From: CAVQJU01 sp963712905
Lineage (GTDB): Bacteria; Acidobacteriota; Vicinamibacteria; Vicinamibacterales; CAVVIG01
Assembly (NCBI GenBank): GCA_963712905.1
Contig: CAVQJU010000008.1
Location: forward strand, 62,001 to 126,000
Length of the DNA: 64,000 bases
Reading direction: 5' to 3'
Positions within the stretch are counted from its first letter, which is position 1, and every line of letters begins with the position of its first letter. The translations under genes and the position numbers were made by a program. Below, in pieces: positions 7,922 through 19,419 of this stretch. The notes beneath the pieces are model-generated. The model worked only from the letters and a program-made list of their open reading frames with translations, was not told the origin of the DNA and searched no databases.

Positions 7922-8824
7922 GTGACGTTCCAGAATCTCATCCTCAAACTGTCCGAATTCTGGGCCTCGCGCGGGTGCGTGCTCCAGCAGCCCCTTGACG
8001 TCGAGGTCGGCGCCGGCACCATGCACCCGGAGACGTTCCTGCGCGTGCTCGGCCCCGCGCACTGGAGCGTCGCGTACGTGCAGCCCTCGCGCCGGCCGGC
8101 CGACGGACGCTTCGGGCAGAACCCGAACCGCCTGTTCAAGCACCATCAGTTCCAGGTCGTGCTGAAGCCGGCGCCGGACGAAGTCCAGAACCTGTACCTC
8201 GAGAGCCTGGAAGCGTGCGGTATCAACCCGCGCCAGCACGACATCCGCTTCGAGGAGGACAACTGGGAGTCGCCCACGCTCGGCGCGTGGGGCATCGGCT
8301 GGCAGGTCCTGTTCGACGGCCTCGAGATCACGCAGTTCACGTATTTCCAGCAGGCCGGCGGCATCGAGCTGGCGCCGATCTCGGCGGAGCTGACGTACGG
8401 GCTCGAGCGGATCGCGATGGTGCTGCAGAAGGTGGACAGCATCTACGACATCGAGTGGGCGCCGGGGGTCAAGTACGCGGACGTACGCCTGCGCGAGGAG
8501 GTGGAGCAGTCGAAGTACGCCTTCAACGCGGGCGTCGAGCTCGCGGCGGGCGACGACTTCGCGACGCTGCACCGTTCGCTGTACGACAACAACTACCGGC
8601 TCGCGGAGGCGCTTCTGAGGTCCGGGCTCGTCCTGCCGGCGCTCGAGCACACCTTGAAGTGCTCGCACCTGTTCAACATCCTCGACGCGAGCAACAGCGT
8701 CGGCGTCACCGAGCGGGCCGCGTTCATCCTCAACATCCGGAAGCTCGCCATTGGCGTGGCGAAGACGTACGTCGAGCAGACCAGCCAGCAGCCGGAGCTC
8801 GCACCGGAAGAGAAGGGCGTGTAG
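7922..8824 (+). CDS. glyQ: glycyl-tRNA synthetase alpha subunit
   Basis: Catalytic subunit of the heterotetrameric (alpha2beta2) bacterial GlyRS. The protein begins TFQNLILKLSEFWASRGC and contains the family hallmarks GAGTMHPETFLR, YVQPSRRPADGRFGQNPNR and AWGIGWQVLFDGLEITQFTY; 300 residues is the expected size. The GTG at 7922 is the only start that fits; the gap before it is filled by the CACAGAG-type repeat and has no Shine-Dalgarno. glyS starts 2 nt after its stop, so the subunits are made together. Confidence 0.96.
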   Translation: MTFQNLILKLSEFWASRGCVLQQPLDVEVGAGTMHPETFLRVLGPAHWSVAYVQPSRRPADGRFGQNPNRLFKHHQFQVVLKPAPDEVQNLYLESLEACGINPRQHDIRFEEDNWESPTLGAWGIGWQVLFDGLEITQFTYFQQAGGIELAPISAELTYGLERIAMVLQKVDSIYDIEWAPGVKYADVRLREEVEQSKYAFNAGVELAAGDDFATLHRSLYDNNYRLAEALLRSGLVLPALEHTLKCSHLFNILDASNSVGVTERAAFILNIRKLAIGVAKTYVEQTSQQPELAPEEKGV

Positions 8825-8825
8825 G

Positions 8826-11039
8826 GTGGAGCGCGAATTGTTGCTCGAGCTCGGGTGCGAGGAAATTCCGGCGAGCTGGCTGCCGGCGCTGACAAAAGAA
8901 GTCGGCGAGGCGCTGGCCGGCCAACTGCGCGAACGGCGGCTGCCCCCGGAGACCCCGGTCGAGACCTTCAGCACGCCGAGGCGCCTGACCGTCCGCATCG
9001 AACGCATTCCTGAGCGGCAGACCGACCTCGAGGAGCTCGTGACGGGGCCGCCGGTCGCGGCAGGCTTCAAGGCCGACGGCACGCCGACTCCGGCGGCTGC
9101 GGGCTTCGCGTCCAAGCAGGGCGTCGAGGTCTCCGCGCTCGAACGCATCGAGACGCCGAAGGGCGTGTATCTCGGTTACCGCAGACGGCAGCGCGGCAGG
9201 GCCTCGGTCGACGTCCTGCCCGACGTGCTCGGCGGCACGCTTCGCGCGCTGACGTTTCCCAAGCTCATGCACTGGGACGCGATGCTCGACGACGGGAAAG
9301 GCGATCTGCTGTTTGGCCGGCCCATCCGCTGGATGCTGTTCCTGTACGGCGGCCGCGTCGTGCCGTTCGCCATCAGCCGGACGCCGGCGGCTCAAACGGG
9401 CGGCGTCCAGGACGTCGCGACCGGGGCCGCGACGTACGGCCATCGGTTTCTCACGACGAGCGGCCGCGCGGGCCGCGCCATCAAGGTCCGCTCGTTCGAC
9501 GAGTACCGAGCCCGGCTGCTCGAGAACTTCGTCATTCTGGAGCGGAGCGAACGGCACGATCGGATTGCCCGAGAGCTGGAAGCGAAGGCGCGGCGGCTCC
9601 AGGGCCTCGTGAGCCGCAACGCGCGCCACGAGTCGGGCCTGCTGCAAGAGGTGCCCGACCTGGTCGAGTACCCGTCGGTGATCGCTGGCACGTTCGCGCA
9701 GGAGTTCCTCCAGCTGCCGGACGAAGTGCTGACGACAACGCTGATTCATCACCAGCACTACTTCCCGGTGGAGGACGAGCACGGCAAGCTGAAGAACGCG
9801 TTTCTCGCCGTGATCAACACCGAACCGGACAACGAACGGACGATAGCCCGGAACGCCGAGCGTGTGGTGACCGCGCGGCTGCGCGACGCGCAGTTCTTCT
9901 GGGAAGCCGACCGGAAGGTGGCGCTCGAATCGCGGATCGACCGGCTCGCGACGCTGACGTTCCACAAGAAGCTCGGAACGTACAAGGAAAAGGCCGAGCG
10001 GATCGAGCGCCTGGCGCGGTGGATTGCGTTGGACGCGCTTCGGTGCGTCGGTGAGATCGCCGACCACGCCGCTCGGGCCGCGCGCCTGTCGAAAGCGGAC
10101 CTCGCGACCGACATGGTGCGTGAGTTCCCGGAACTCCAGGGCGTCATGGGTGGCGTGTACGCCCGGGTCGAGGGGCAGCCTGAAGAAGTCTGGAAGGCGA
10201 TTTACTACCACTACCTGCCGATCGGCGTTGAAGCCGACGCGCCGCCGAACAAGGCGCAGCTCGGGAGGGCGGCCGTAACTTGGGCCGCGGTTTCCCTCGC
10301 CGACAAGCTGGATACGATCGTCGGTTTGTTTTCGACAGGCGAAAAACCTACTGGTTCCCGCGACCCGTTCGGCCTGCGTCGAGCTGCCCAGGGCGTCGTG
10401 AAGATCCTTGCTGATCGTCACGAACTCCAGCCAGAGTCTCATGCGAATCCGCGCCGGCTGCTCCAGGAAGCGTTTGCTCCTCACCATGGATCCGCCGCAG
10501 ACATTTCAGCGGCGTCGGGGTTTTTGTGGGAACGAACCGAACACCTGTACGAGCAGCGGGGCAGCCGCGCCGACGAGATCCGCGCCGTTCGATCTGACGA
10601 CTGGTCTTTATACGACACGATTAGGCAAAGAATTGATGCTCTCAAGAAAGTCCGGCACTCAGACCAGTTCAAGGCGCTAGCGACGCTCTTCAAGCGCGTC
10701 AAGAACATCACAAACGACAAGAAGGACGACGGTCGCGATCTGAGCAGTCTGAGGGCCGTGCTCAATGAGCCGGCAGAACTGGCGCTTACTGATGCGATGC
10801 TTGAGCGTTGGCCTCTTCTTGAGAGCTCCGCTTCCTCACGAAAGTTCGGCGAGGTGGTCGAGGAGCTGGCGGGCCTGCAACCCTTCGTGGACCGATTCTT
10901 CAAGGATGTGCTGGTGATGGCCGACGACGAAGCCTTACGGGACGCACGACTGATGTTGCTGGTTCGGCTGCGTCGAGCGGTCATGCAGAACATCGGTGAT
11001 ATTTCTGAAATTGCGCCCGAGGAAGCGAAGCAGGCCTGA
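8826..11039 (+). CDS. glyS: glycyl-tRNA synthetase beta subunit
   Basis: tRNA-binding subunit of heterotetrameric GlyRS. The protein opens with ELLLELGCEEIPASWLP and continues with TFSTPRRLTVRIERIPE and LTFPKLMHWD, typical of the family, then an HD-like domain region and a C-terminal DALR-like anticodon domain. From GTG 8826, 1 nt after the glyQ stop, it has 737 residues, slightly longer than the usual ~690. Base use becomes less GC-rich after about 10.3 kb, though the frame remains open and the C-terminal domain is recognisable. The TGA stop is in the centre of the palindrome 11030-11047. Confidence 0.95.
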   Translation: MERELLLELGCEEIPASWLPALTKEVGEALAGQLRERRLPPETPVETFSTPRRLTVRIERIPERQTDLEELVTGPPVAAGFKADGTPTPAAAGFASKQGVEVSALERIETPKGVYLGYRRRQRGRASVDVLPDVLGGTLRALTFPKLMHWDAMLDDGKGDLLFGRPIRWMLFLYGGRVVPFAISRTPAAQTGGVQDVATGAATYGHRFLTTSGRAGRAIKVRSFDEYRARLLENFVILERSERHDRIARELEAKARRLQGLVSRNARHESGLLQEVPDLVEYPSVIAGTFAQEFLQLPDEVLTTTLIHHQHYFPVEDEHGKLKNAFLAVINTEPDNERTIARNAERVVTARLRDAQFFWEADRKVALESRIDRLATLTFHKKLGTYKEKAERIERLARWIALDALRCVGEIADHAARAARLSKADLATDMVREFPELQGVMGGVYARVEGQPEEVWKAIYYHYLPIGVEADAPPNKAQLGRAAVTWAAVSLADKLDTIVGLFSTGEKPTGSRDPFGLRRAAQGVVKILADRHELQPESHANPRRLLQEAFAPHHGSAADISAASGFLWERTEHLYEQRGSRADEIRAVRSDDWSLYDTIRQRIDALKKVRHSDQFKALATLFKRVKNITNDKKDDGRDLSSLRAVLNEPAELALTDAMLERWPLLESSASSRKFGEVVEELAGLQPFVDRFFKDVLVMADDEALRDARLMLLVRLRRAVMQNIGDISEIAPEEAKQA

Positions 11040-11047
11040 AGGCCTGC
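11030..11047. repeat. 18-bp perfect palindrome centred on the glyS stop codon
   Basis: GCAGGCCT-GA-AGGCCTGC; the glyS TGA (11037-11039) spans the centre. It encodes the last two residues of GlyS (QA) and could be a stop-codon hairpin. Confidence 0.65.
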
Positions 11048-11080
11048 ACTACGACCGATCGAGAGTGCTGACGACAAAGA

Positions 11081-11110
11081 CTCTCTGTGTGCTCCGCGTG
11101 CTCTGCGTTG
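11081..11110 (-). repeat. 9-nt period array (CGCAGAG type, single arm)
   Basis: Three to four nonamers whose reverse complement follows NNCGCAGAG, matching one arm of the hairpin at 54487-54575 closely. It lies just upstream of, and overlaps, the putative ppdK -35. Confidence 0.6.
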
Positions 11111-11134
11111 ATCGTCGTGAGCGCGCGATATAAT
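11108..11134 (+). promoter_or_regulatory. putative ppdK promoter
   Basis: TTGATC (11108-11113) and a perfect TATAAT (11129-11134) are spaced by 15 nt. The -35 comes from the end of the 9-nt repeat array. The predicted transcript would begin near 11141, about 34 nt before the ATG used for ppdK. Confidence 0.55.
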
Positions 11135-11174
11135 TGCGGATCATCCAACTAGATTGAAGAGTCCCACCTACCAT

Positions 11175-13914
<2,740 letters not shown>

Positions 13915-13916
<2 letters not shown>

Positions 13917-14005
13917 GGCATAGGGCAGAGGGCATAGAGCAGAGGGGAGGGCGCAGGGCCAGATCCTCTTTCCCTTTGCCCTTTGCCCTCTGCTCTTTGC
14001 CCTGA
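13915..14005. repeat. 91-bp heptad palindrome x13 (terminator-like)
   Basis: Thirteen consecutive 7-nt units: the first half follows AGGGCAN, the second its complement NTTGCCC, and register is kept through the centre. The halves pair with few mismatches over about 37 bp, forming a long hairpin that begins on the ppdK stop codon (13914-13916) and ends 1 nt before the next ATG. A role as transcription terminator is inferred. Confidence 0.85.
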
Positions 14006-14006
14006 C

Positions 14007-14759
14007 ATGAATACGATCTTCGTCCACCGCGACGGCCGGACGGAACCAGCGACCAGCATCGATCGGAGCTGGCTCGGTCCGGCCCCCGCTGGAAAAACCC
14101 TGTATCTGTGGGTGGATCTTGCGGCGCCGTCGATTCCCGAATCGCTGGTGCTCACCGACAGCTTCGCCTTTCACCCGCTGGCCGTCGAAGCCGCCCGCGC
14201 CGAGCGGCAGGTGCCGACGGTCGACGCCTTCGCCGGCTACCTCTTTGCCGTGGTCGCCGGCGCGGACGCCGACATCAGCGTCTTCGTCGGCCCTCACTAC
14301 ATCGTCAGCGTCCATCGCGCCGAGTCGAAGGCGATCGCGGACCAGATCGACAGCGTCCGGCACGGCGGCAAGCAGTTCAACGAGGGCCCGTTCGCGATGT
14401 TCCACCGGCTGGTGGACGCGACGGTTGACGGGCTGGCGCAGGTCGTTCAGACGCAGCGTTCCGGCGTCGACGGCCTCGAGAAGCGGTTGCTCGAGAAGGC
14501 GACGCCGGATGTGGTCCGCGAGGTCCTGCGGGCGCGAAGCGATGCCTTCGAGCTCGGGCAGCGCCTGTCCTGCGAGCTGGCGGCCGTGGGGCGCCTGGCG
14601 AGGCGGGAGATCGTGGAAATCAGCGACGAGATGGCCATCCGCTTCCGGCACGTTCAGCATCACCTCACCCAGCTGACCGGCGACCTGCTGGGGATCGAGC
14701 ACCGGCTGGGCGGTCTCATCACCGCCGCCGGGCTCGTGTCGAAGAAGGGCTGGATGTAG
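14007..14759 (+). CDS. CorA-like cytoplasmic domain protein without transmembrane helices
   Basis: The first 200 residues resemble the N-terminal funnel domain of CorA magnesium transporters (YLWVDLAAPSIPESLVLTDS, FHPLAVEAA, YLFAVV, VGPHYIVSVHR), followed by the long helix (FAMFHRLVDATVDGLAQVV and LEKRLLEK). The protein ends at residue 250 with GGLITAAGLVSKKGWM. The two membrane helices and the GMN signature of CorA are absent and cannot be found in other frames before mutL, so this is not a simple frameshift. It may be a soluble regulator or a decayed transporter. The ATG lies directly behind the heptad palindrome; mutL starts 1 nt after its stop. Confidence 0.7.
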   Translation: MNTIFVHRDGRTEPATSIDRSWLGPAPAGKTLYLWVDLAAPSIPESLVLTDSFAFHPLAVEAARAERQVPTVDAFAGYLFAVVAGADADISVFVGPHYIVSVHRAESKAIADQIDSVRHGGKQFNEGPFAMFHRLVDATVDGLAQVVQTQRSGVDGLEKRLLEKATPDVVREVLRARSDAFELGQRLSCELAAVGRLARREIVEISDEMAIRFRHVQHHLTQLTGDLLGIEHRLGGLITAAGLVSKKGWM

Positions 14760-14760
14760 C

Positions 14761-16542
14761 GTGGGGAAGATCACCCGCCTCGCCGACGACCTTGCCAATC
14801 AGATCGCGGCCGGCGAAGTCGTCGAGCGGCCCGCCTCAGTCGTCAAGGAACTGGTCGAGAACGCCCTCGACGCGGGCGCAAGGCGGATCCGGGTTCACGT
14901 CGAATTCGGCGGCAAGAAGCAGGTGCAGGTCGAGGACGATGGGGAAGGGATGGAGCCGGAGGATGCGCGGCTGTCGCTCGAGCGCCATGCCACGAGCAAG
15001 ATCCGCCGCGCTGCCGACCTCGCGGCAATCGCGACGCTCGGGTTTCGCGGCGAAGCGCTGCCTTCCATCGCGTCGGTGTCGCACTTCGTCCTGCGGACGC
15101 GGGCGCGCGGCCATCAGACCGGGACGGAAATCCGTGTCAACGGCGGGACTGTCGCGTCTGCGGTCGAAGTCGGCGCCCCGGAGGGCACGCGGGTCGAGGT
15201 CAACGATCTGTTCTACAACCTTCCCGCGCGCCGCAAGTTCCTGAAGTCCGACGGCGCCGAGAGCGCGCAGGTGTCGCGCGTGGTCACGCAGCTCGCGCTG
15301 GCGAACCAGGCTGTTGGCTTCACGTTGACCAGCGCCGGTCGGACCGTCCTCGAGTGTCCCCCGGCAGTGTCGCTGCGCGATCGGCTGTATCAGCTGTACG
15401 GCGACCGGGTCGACCTGCTGGAGGTGGCCAAGGCGGCCGGCGGCATCCGCCTGAGCGGGTACATCGCGGCGCTGGCGGAGCAGGGGCCGACACGCGGTCC
15501 CCAGAACGTCTTCGTCAACCGGCGCATCGTGAAGGATCGGACGATCGCTCACGCCATCATCAACGCCTACAGCGTCGCGTCGATCAAGGAGCGCAGCCCG
15601 GAGGTGCATCTGTTCATCGAGATGCCCGCCGACGCGGTGGACGTGAACGTGCACCCGACGAAGGCCGAAGTGCGCTTCCGCGAGCAGTCGCTGGTGCACG
15701 AAGTGGTGCGGCGAGGCCTGATGGACGCGCTCGGCCAGGGCGGCGTGCCCCAGCTGCAGCTGCAGCCCGAAGTGCAGGTCCAGATTCCGCGCGACACGGC
15801 GCTGCCCGGCGTGCTCGCCGGCGGCGTTTACCCGAACCGCTGGCTGCCGGATGCCGTGCGGACAGCGATGTCCCCGCCAGCCCCGCCCGGCCTGCCAGCC
15901 CAGCCCGCCCTCGGGGCGTCCGGCCCGCCCGCCCTTGGAATGCCCGCCCAGCCTGCCCCGGGGATTCGCCCCCTGATTCCGCTCGGGCAGTTCCGCGACA
16001 CGTTCATCATCGCAATAGACGATGAGGGGGTGGCGATCATCGATCAGCACGTGGCGCACGAGCGCGTGCTGTTCGAACGGGTCATGGAGCGGCTGACGGC
16101 GGGACGGCTCGAGTCGCAGCGCCTGCTGGTGCCGCTGGTGATCGAGATGTCGGCCGACGAGCACGAGTCGCTCGTGGCGCGCGCGGCGGCACTCGAGCAG
16201 TTCGGGTTCGAGTTCGAGAGCTTCGGCGGCTCCGCGATCAACGTGACCGCGGTGCCCGCGCTCATCGACGCCGGCGACAGCGCCAAGGCGCTGCTGGCGC
16301 TCGCGCACGATCTCGAGGGGCTCGACGCGGGCGCGCACCTCCAGGACGCCATCCAGCGCATCGCGGCGACCACGGCCTGTCACGCGGCGGTGAAGGCCAA
16401 CTACCCGCTCAGCCACGAGAAGATGACGCATATCCTCGACGAGCTGAGGGCGACGGCGTACTCGACCGTCTGCCCGCACGGCCGTCCGGTCATGCTGCGG
16501 CTGACCAGGCGCGAGATCGAGAAGAACTTCGACAGGATCTAG
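14761..16542 (+). CDS. mutL: DNA mismatch repair protein MutL
   Basis: Links mismatch recognition by MutS to strand excision. The 593-residue protein has the GHKL ATPase (QIAAGEVVERPASVVKEL, GFRGEALPSIASVSHF, NDLFYNLPARRKFLKS), a Pro/Ala-rich linker around residues 365-400, and a C-terminal dimerisation domain. The endonuclease metal motif DQHA(x)2E(x)4E is present as DQHVAHERVLFE (Ala to Val), along with ACHAAVKANYPLS and CPHGRP, so it is probably a nicking MutL as in bacteria without MutH. GTG 14761 overlaps nothing but follows the upstream stop by 1 nt. Confidence 0.95.
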   Translation: MGKITRLADDLANQIAAGEVVERPASVVKELVENALDAGARRIRVHVEFGGKKQVQVEDDGEGMEPEDARLSLERHATSKIRRAADLAAIATLGFRGEALPSIASVSHFVLRTRARGHQTGTEIRVNGGTVASAVEVGAPEGTRVEVNDLFYNLPARRKFLKSDGAESAQVSRVVTQLALANQAVGFTLTSAGRTVLECPPAVSLRDRLYQLYGDRVDLLEVAKAAGGIRLSGYIAALAEQGPTRGPQNVFVNRRIVKDRTIAHAIINAYSVASIKERSPEVHLFIEMPADAVDVNVHPTKAEVRFREQSLVHEVVRRGLMDALGQGGVPQLQLQPEVQVQIPRDTALPGVLAGGVYPNRWLPDAVRTAMSPPAPPGLPAQPALGASGPPALGMPAQPAPGIRPLIPLGQFRDTFIIAIDDEGVAIIDQHVAHERVLFERVMERLTAGRLESQRLLVPLVIEMSADEHESLVARAAALEQFGFEFESFGGSAINVTAVPALIDAGDSAKALLALAHDLEGLDAGAHLQDAIQRIAATTACHAAVKANYPLSHEKMTHILDELRATAYSTVCPHGRPVMLRLTRREIEKNFDRI

Positions 16543-16543
16543 A

Positions 16544-16588
16544 TAGGTCAGGTGGGTCGGGTAGGTCGGGTGAGTCGGGTAGGTCAGG
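16544..16588 (+). repeat. 9-nt array TAGGTCGGG x5 after mutL
   Basis: Five consecutive nonamers of consensus taggtcggg start 1 nt after the mutL stop and end just before the Shine-Dalgarno of the small gene at 16602. Unlike the arrays at convergent ends, it is not palindromic. Confidence 0.85.
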
Positions 16589-16601
16589 CGGGGAGGAACG
16601 C

Positions 16602-16781
16602 GTGAACGCAGTGCTCTACTACGTTGGGCGCGGCGGGCAGATTCTCGGGATGTGGATCCTGCTCGTGGACGTCGTGACGGCCGGGCCGCTGGGGCCGAAC
16701 GCGAAGCTGTTCGGTGTCGGCGTCGTGGCGTTTCTGGCGGGGTGGGGGCTGACGCGAGTCACTCGCGGCGGCGCTTCTTGA
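16602..16781 (+). CDS. small two-helix membrane protein (59 aa), unknown function
   Basis: A GTG start with a strong Shine-Dalgarno (gggagga, 5 nt upstream) opens a 59-residue frame. The protein has two hydrophobic stretches, about residues 10-28 (GGQILGMWILLVDVVTAG) and 36-50 (LFGVGVVAFLAGWGL), joined by GPLGPNAK, and a short basic tail. The pattern and the good ribosome site indicate a real small inner-membrane protein. I recognise no family. It overlaps the 3' end of rarA on the opposite strand by 23 nt. Confidence 0.65.
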   Translation: MNAVLYYVGRGGQILGMWILLVDVVTAGPLGPNAKLFGVGVVAFLAGWGLTRVTRGGAS

Positions 16782-18100
16782 TCTCCTCCCAGCCATCCAG
16801 CCGCCGTTTGATCTCCTTTTCGAACCCGCGCTCCTTCGGCTCGTAGTACTTGCGCCCTTCGAGGGCCGGCGGCAGGCAGGACATGTCCGCCACCGCATCG
16901 GCCTCGTTGTGCGCGTAGCGATAGCCCTTCCCGTAGTCCAGTTCCTTCATCAGCCGTGTGGGCGCGTTCCGCAGGTGGAGCGGCACTGGTTCGGCGACGT
17001 CGCGGTGCGCGTCTTCGGCCGCGCGGTTGTAGGCTTCGTAGACGGCGTTGCTCTTGGGGGCCGTCGCCAGGTAGATCGCGGCCTGCGCGAGAGCCGTGTT
17101 GCCTTCGGGCATCCCGATGAAGTGGACGGCGTCCTTCGCAGCGACGGCGACGGTCAGGGCCTGCGGGTCCGCGTTGCCGATGTCCTCCGATGCGAACCGC
17201 ACCAGGCGCCTCGCAATGTAGAGCGGATCCTCGCCGGCTTCCACCATGCGCGCCAGCCAGTAGACCGCCGCATCGGGGTCGCTGTTGCGCATGGATTTGT
17301 GGAGCGCCGAAATGATGTTGTAGTGCTCTTCGCCGGACTTGTCGTAGAGGAGCGCGCGCCGCTGGATCGTCTGGTTGATTCGGGCGAGATCGAGCCGCCG
17401 TTCGCCGTCGACAAGAGGCGCCCCGGCGACGCTGAGCTCGAGGAGATTCAGCGCCGTACGCGCGTCGCCGTTGGCATAGACGGCGATGGCTGTCAATGCG
17501 GCGTCTTCCACCAGTACGGGTTCTCCGCCGAGGCCTCGCACCGGATCGTGCAGGGCACGCGTGACGATCCCTTCGATCTCCTCCGTCGTCAGGCCGCGCA
17601 TGACGAAGACCTTCGAACGCGACAGCAGGGCCGCGTTGATCTCGAACGAGGGATTCTCCGTCGTCGCGCCGACCAGAACGATGTCGCCGGCCTCGACGCG
17701 GGGCAGAAAGGCGTCCTGCTGGGCCTTGTTGAAGCGGTGGATTTCGTCGATGAACACGATCGTGCGCTGGCCCGTCGCACGGCGCAGGCGTTCGGCGTCG
17801 GCCATCACCTCGCGGATTTCCTTGATCCCCGCCAGCACGGCGCTGAACGCGACGAAACGCGCGCGCGTGGTGTCGGCGATGATCCGCGCGAGCGTCGTCT
17901 TGCCCGTGCCCGGCGGTCCCCAGAGGACGATGGATTGCAGCCGGTCGCGCTCGATGGCTTCGCGCAGCGGCATGCCCGGCGCGAGCAGATCCTGCTGGCC
18001 GACGAACTCGTCGAACGTCCGCGGACGCATGCGCTCGGCCAGCGGCGCCGTCTGTTCGCGACCCGCGCCGGGCGGCTCGTCTGGAAAGAGCGATCGACAT
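16759..18100 (-). CDS. rarA: replication-associated recombination ATPase RarA (MgsA), frameshift near the start
   Basis: AAA+ ATPase related to clamp loaders, acting at stalled forks. Walker A is LWGPPGTGKTTLAR, Walker B VFIDEIHRFN, sensor 1 GATTENPSFE; the C-terminal MgsA tetramerisation domain is present (HKSMRNSDPDAAVYWLARM). Homology continues upstream of the first in-frame ATG (18030) to SLFPDEPPGAG, but the only start there, ATG 18098-18100, is out of frame by one. Removing one A near 18094 gives MSSLFPDEPPGAG, the classic RarA beginning, and 446 residues. The ATG overlaps the TrmH-family stop (TGATG), so the two genes form an operon. Confidence 0.9.
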
Positions 18101-18918
18101 CAGCGTCTCTGCCGCAGCGCTTCGTAGACGACGATCGCGGCCGCCACGGCCGCGTTGAGAGACTCGACAGGCGCCTGCATCGGAATCGTCAGCTTCTCAT
18201 CGGCCAGATCGACCGTCGCGGCATCGAGCCCGGGACCTTCGCCGCCGATCAGGATCGCCGCGCCGCCGCGCAAGTCCACGTCGTACAACGAGCGCCCTCC
18301 GCGAGGCACGGTGGCGATGATGCGGCAGCCGTGGCCGCGCGCTTCGGCGATCGCCGCCGCGGCAGTCGGGGCCGTGCCGATCGGCAGGCGGAGCGCGCTG
18401 CCGGAGGATCCGCGCAGGGCCTTCCAGCCGAACGGGTCGGCGCACGCGCCGGCGGCAATCACGCTCGTCGCATGGCCGGCTTCGGCGGCGCGTACAACGG
18501 CGCCGATGTTGCCCGGGTCCTGCACGTCGTGGGCGATGAGCACCAGCGGAGCCGCGCCGGCGTACAGGCGCCGCGCATCGGCAGCGGGCCGGGATGCGAG
18601 GGCAACGATCGCGCTGGACGATCTGACAGGGCTGACCACCGCCATCACCTGGGCCGTGGTCACCACGACGTCCACGCCGGTGCGCTCGAGTTCGGCCATC
18701 AGCCCGCGAATCTCGGGGCGTTCGACCGCCGTGGACAGGATGGCTGCGCTCTCGAGCGGCATCCCTGCGGCCAGCGCGTCGGCGACGAGATGGGGACCGT
18801 CGAGCAGGAGCCGGTCGGGAGCCTCGCCCCGGGCCGCGGCTCGATACCGGGCGATGTCCGGGTTATTGCGGCTGCTGATGCGTCGCGGCGCGCGTGAGGG
18901 CACGGCGTCGGAAAGCAT
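18100..18918 (-). CDS. SpoU/TrmH-family RNA 2'-O-methyltransferase
   Basis: S-adenosylmethionine-dependent RNA ribose methyltransferase with the knotted SPOUT fold. The C-terminal catalytic domain shows motif 1 (HDVQDPGNIGAVVRAAEA), motif 2 (LIGGEGPGL) and motif 3 (IPMQAPVESLNAAVAAAI); the N-terminal domain (NNPDIARYRAAAR, LLLDGPHLVADAL) resembles the RNA-binding part of RlmB/TsnR-type enzymes. The ATG at 18918 gives 272 residues; only 27 nt separate it from greA on the other strand. The rRNA or tRNA target cannot be read from sequence. Confidence 0.88.
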   Translation of the reverse strand: MLSDAVPSRAPRRISSRNNPDIARYRAAARGEAPDRLLLDGPHLVADALAAGMPLESAAILSTAVERPEIRGLMAELERTGVDVVVTTAQVMAVVSPVRSSSAIVALASRPAADARRLYAGAAPLVLIAHDVQDPGNIGAVVRAAEAGHATSVIAAGACADPFGWKALRGSSGSALRLPIGTAPTAAAAIAEARGHGCRIIATVPRGGRSLYDVDLRGGAAILIGGEGPGLDAATVDLADEKLTIPMQAPVESLNAAVAAAIVVYEALRQRR

Positions 18919-18925
18919 AGCACTG

Positions 18926-18934
18926 TGGTACCAT
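18926..18934 (+). promoter_or_regulatory. putative extended -10 of greA
   Basis: TGGTACCAT (TGn plus TACCAT) ends 11 nt before the greA ATG; a nearly identical TGGTACGAT precedes uvrB. The divergent gap is only 27 nt, so upstream promoter parts must lie in the coding sequence of the SpoU gene. Confidence 0.4.
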
Positions 18935-18945
18935 TCGACCGGGCC

Positions 18946-19419
18946 ATGAAAGAGCGACTGATCAAGAAGTTCGAGGACGAGCTCGCCTCGCTCAACCACG
19001 AGTTGAAGCTCGAGTTGCCGAAAGAGATCAAGCGTGCGCGCGAACTGGGCGACCTGCGCGAGAACGCCGAATACCAGGCGGCGAAAGAGCGCCAGCGCCT
19101 GGTCGAGGCGCGCATCAGCATGCTGCAGGCGCGCGTTGCCGAGATCGCGCTGATCAACGTGGACAGAATTCCCACCGACCGCGCGGGTTTCGGATCGACC
19201 GTCCACGTCATCGAGAGCAAAGGCGAAACGCTGGTCTTTCAGCTCGTCATGCCCGAAGACGCCGACGCCACCAAGGGCCTCATCTCCACCACGTCCCCGA
19301 TCGGCCGCGCGTTCCTGAACAAGGAGCCCGGCGATTCCGTGAAAGTGACCACTCCCGGCGGCACGCGCGAGTTCGAAATCGTGAAGCTCATCACCATTCA
19401 CGACGACGCCGAGGGATGA
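18946..19419 (+). CDS. greA: transcription elongation factor GreA
   Basis: Binds the secondary channel of RNA polymerase and stimulates cleavage of backtracked RNA. The 157 residues have the N-terminal coiled coil with the acidic tip GDLRENAEYQAAKE near residue 40 (Asp and Glu conserved) and the C-terminal FKBP-like domain (TSPIGRAFLNKEPGD). ATG 18946 is chosen over GTG 18925, which would leave only 6 nt to the divergent gene and place the start within the -10 element. Its stop overlaps the next ATG (ATGA). Confidence 0.95.
   Translation: MKERLIKKFEDELASLNHELKLELPKEIKRARELGDLRENAEYQAAKERQRLVEARISMLQARVAEIALINVDRIPTDRAGFGSTVHVIESKGETLVFQLVMPEDADATKGLISTTSPIGRAFLNKEPGDSVKVTTPGGTREFEIVKLITIHDDAEG

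Noticed and set aside
18925..18945. GTG 18925 as the greA start.
   Set aside because: It would lie in the predicted -10 and leave 6 nt to the divergent gene; ATG 18946 gives the normal GreA length.
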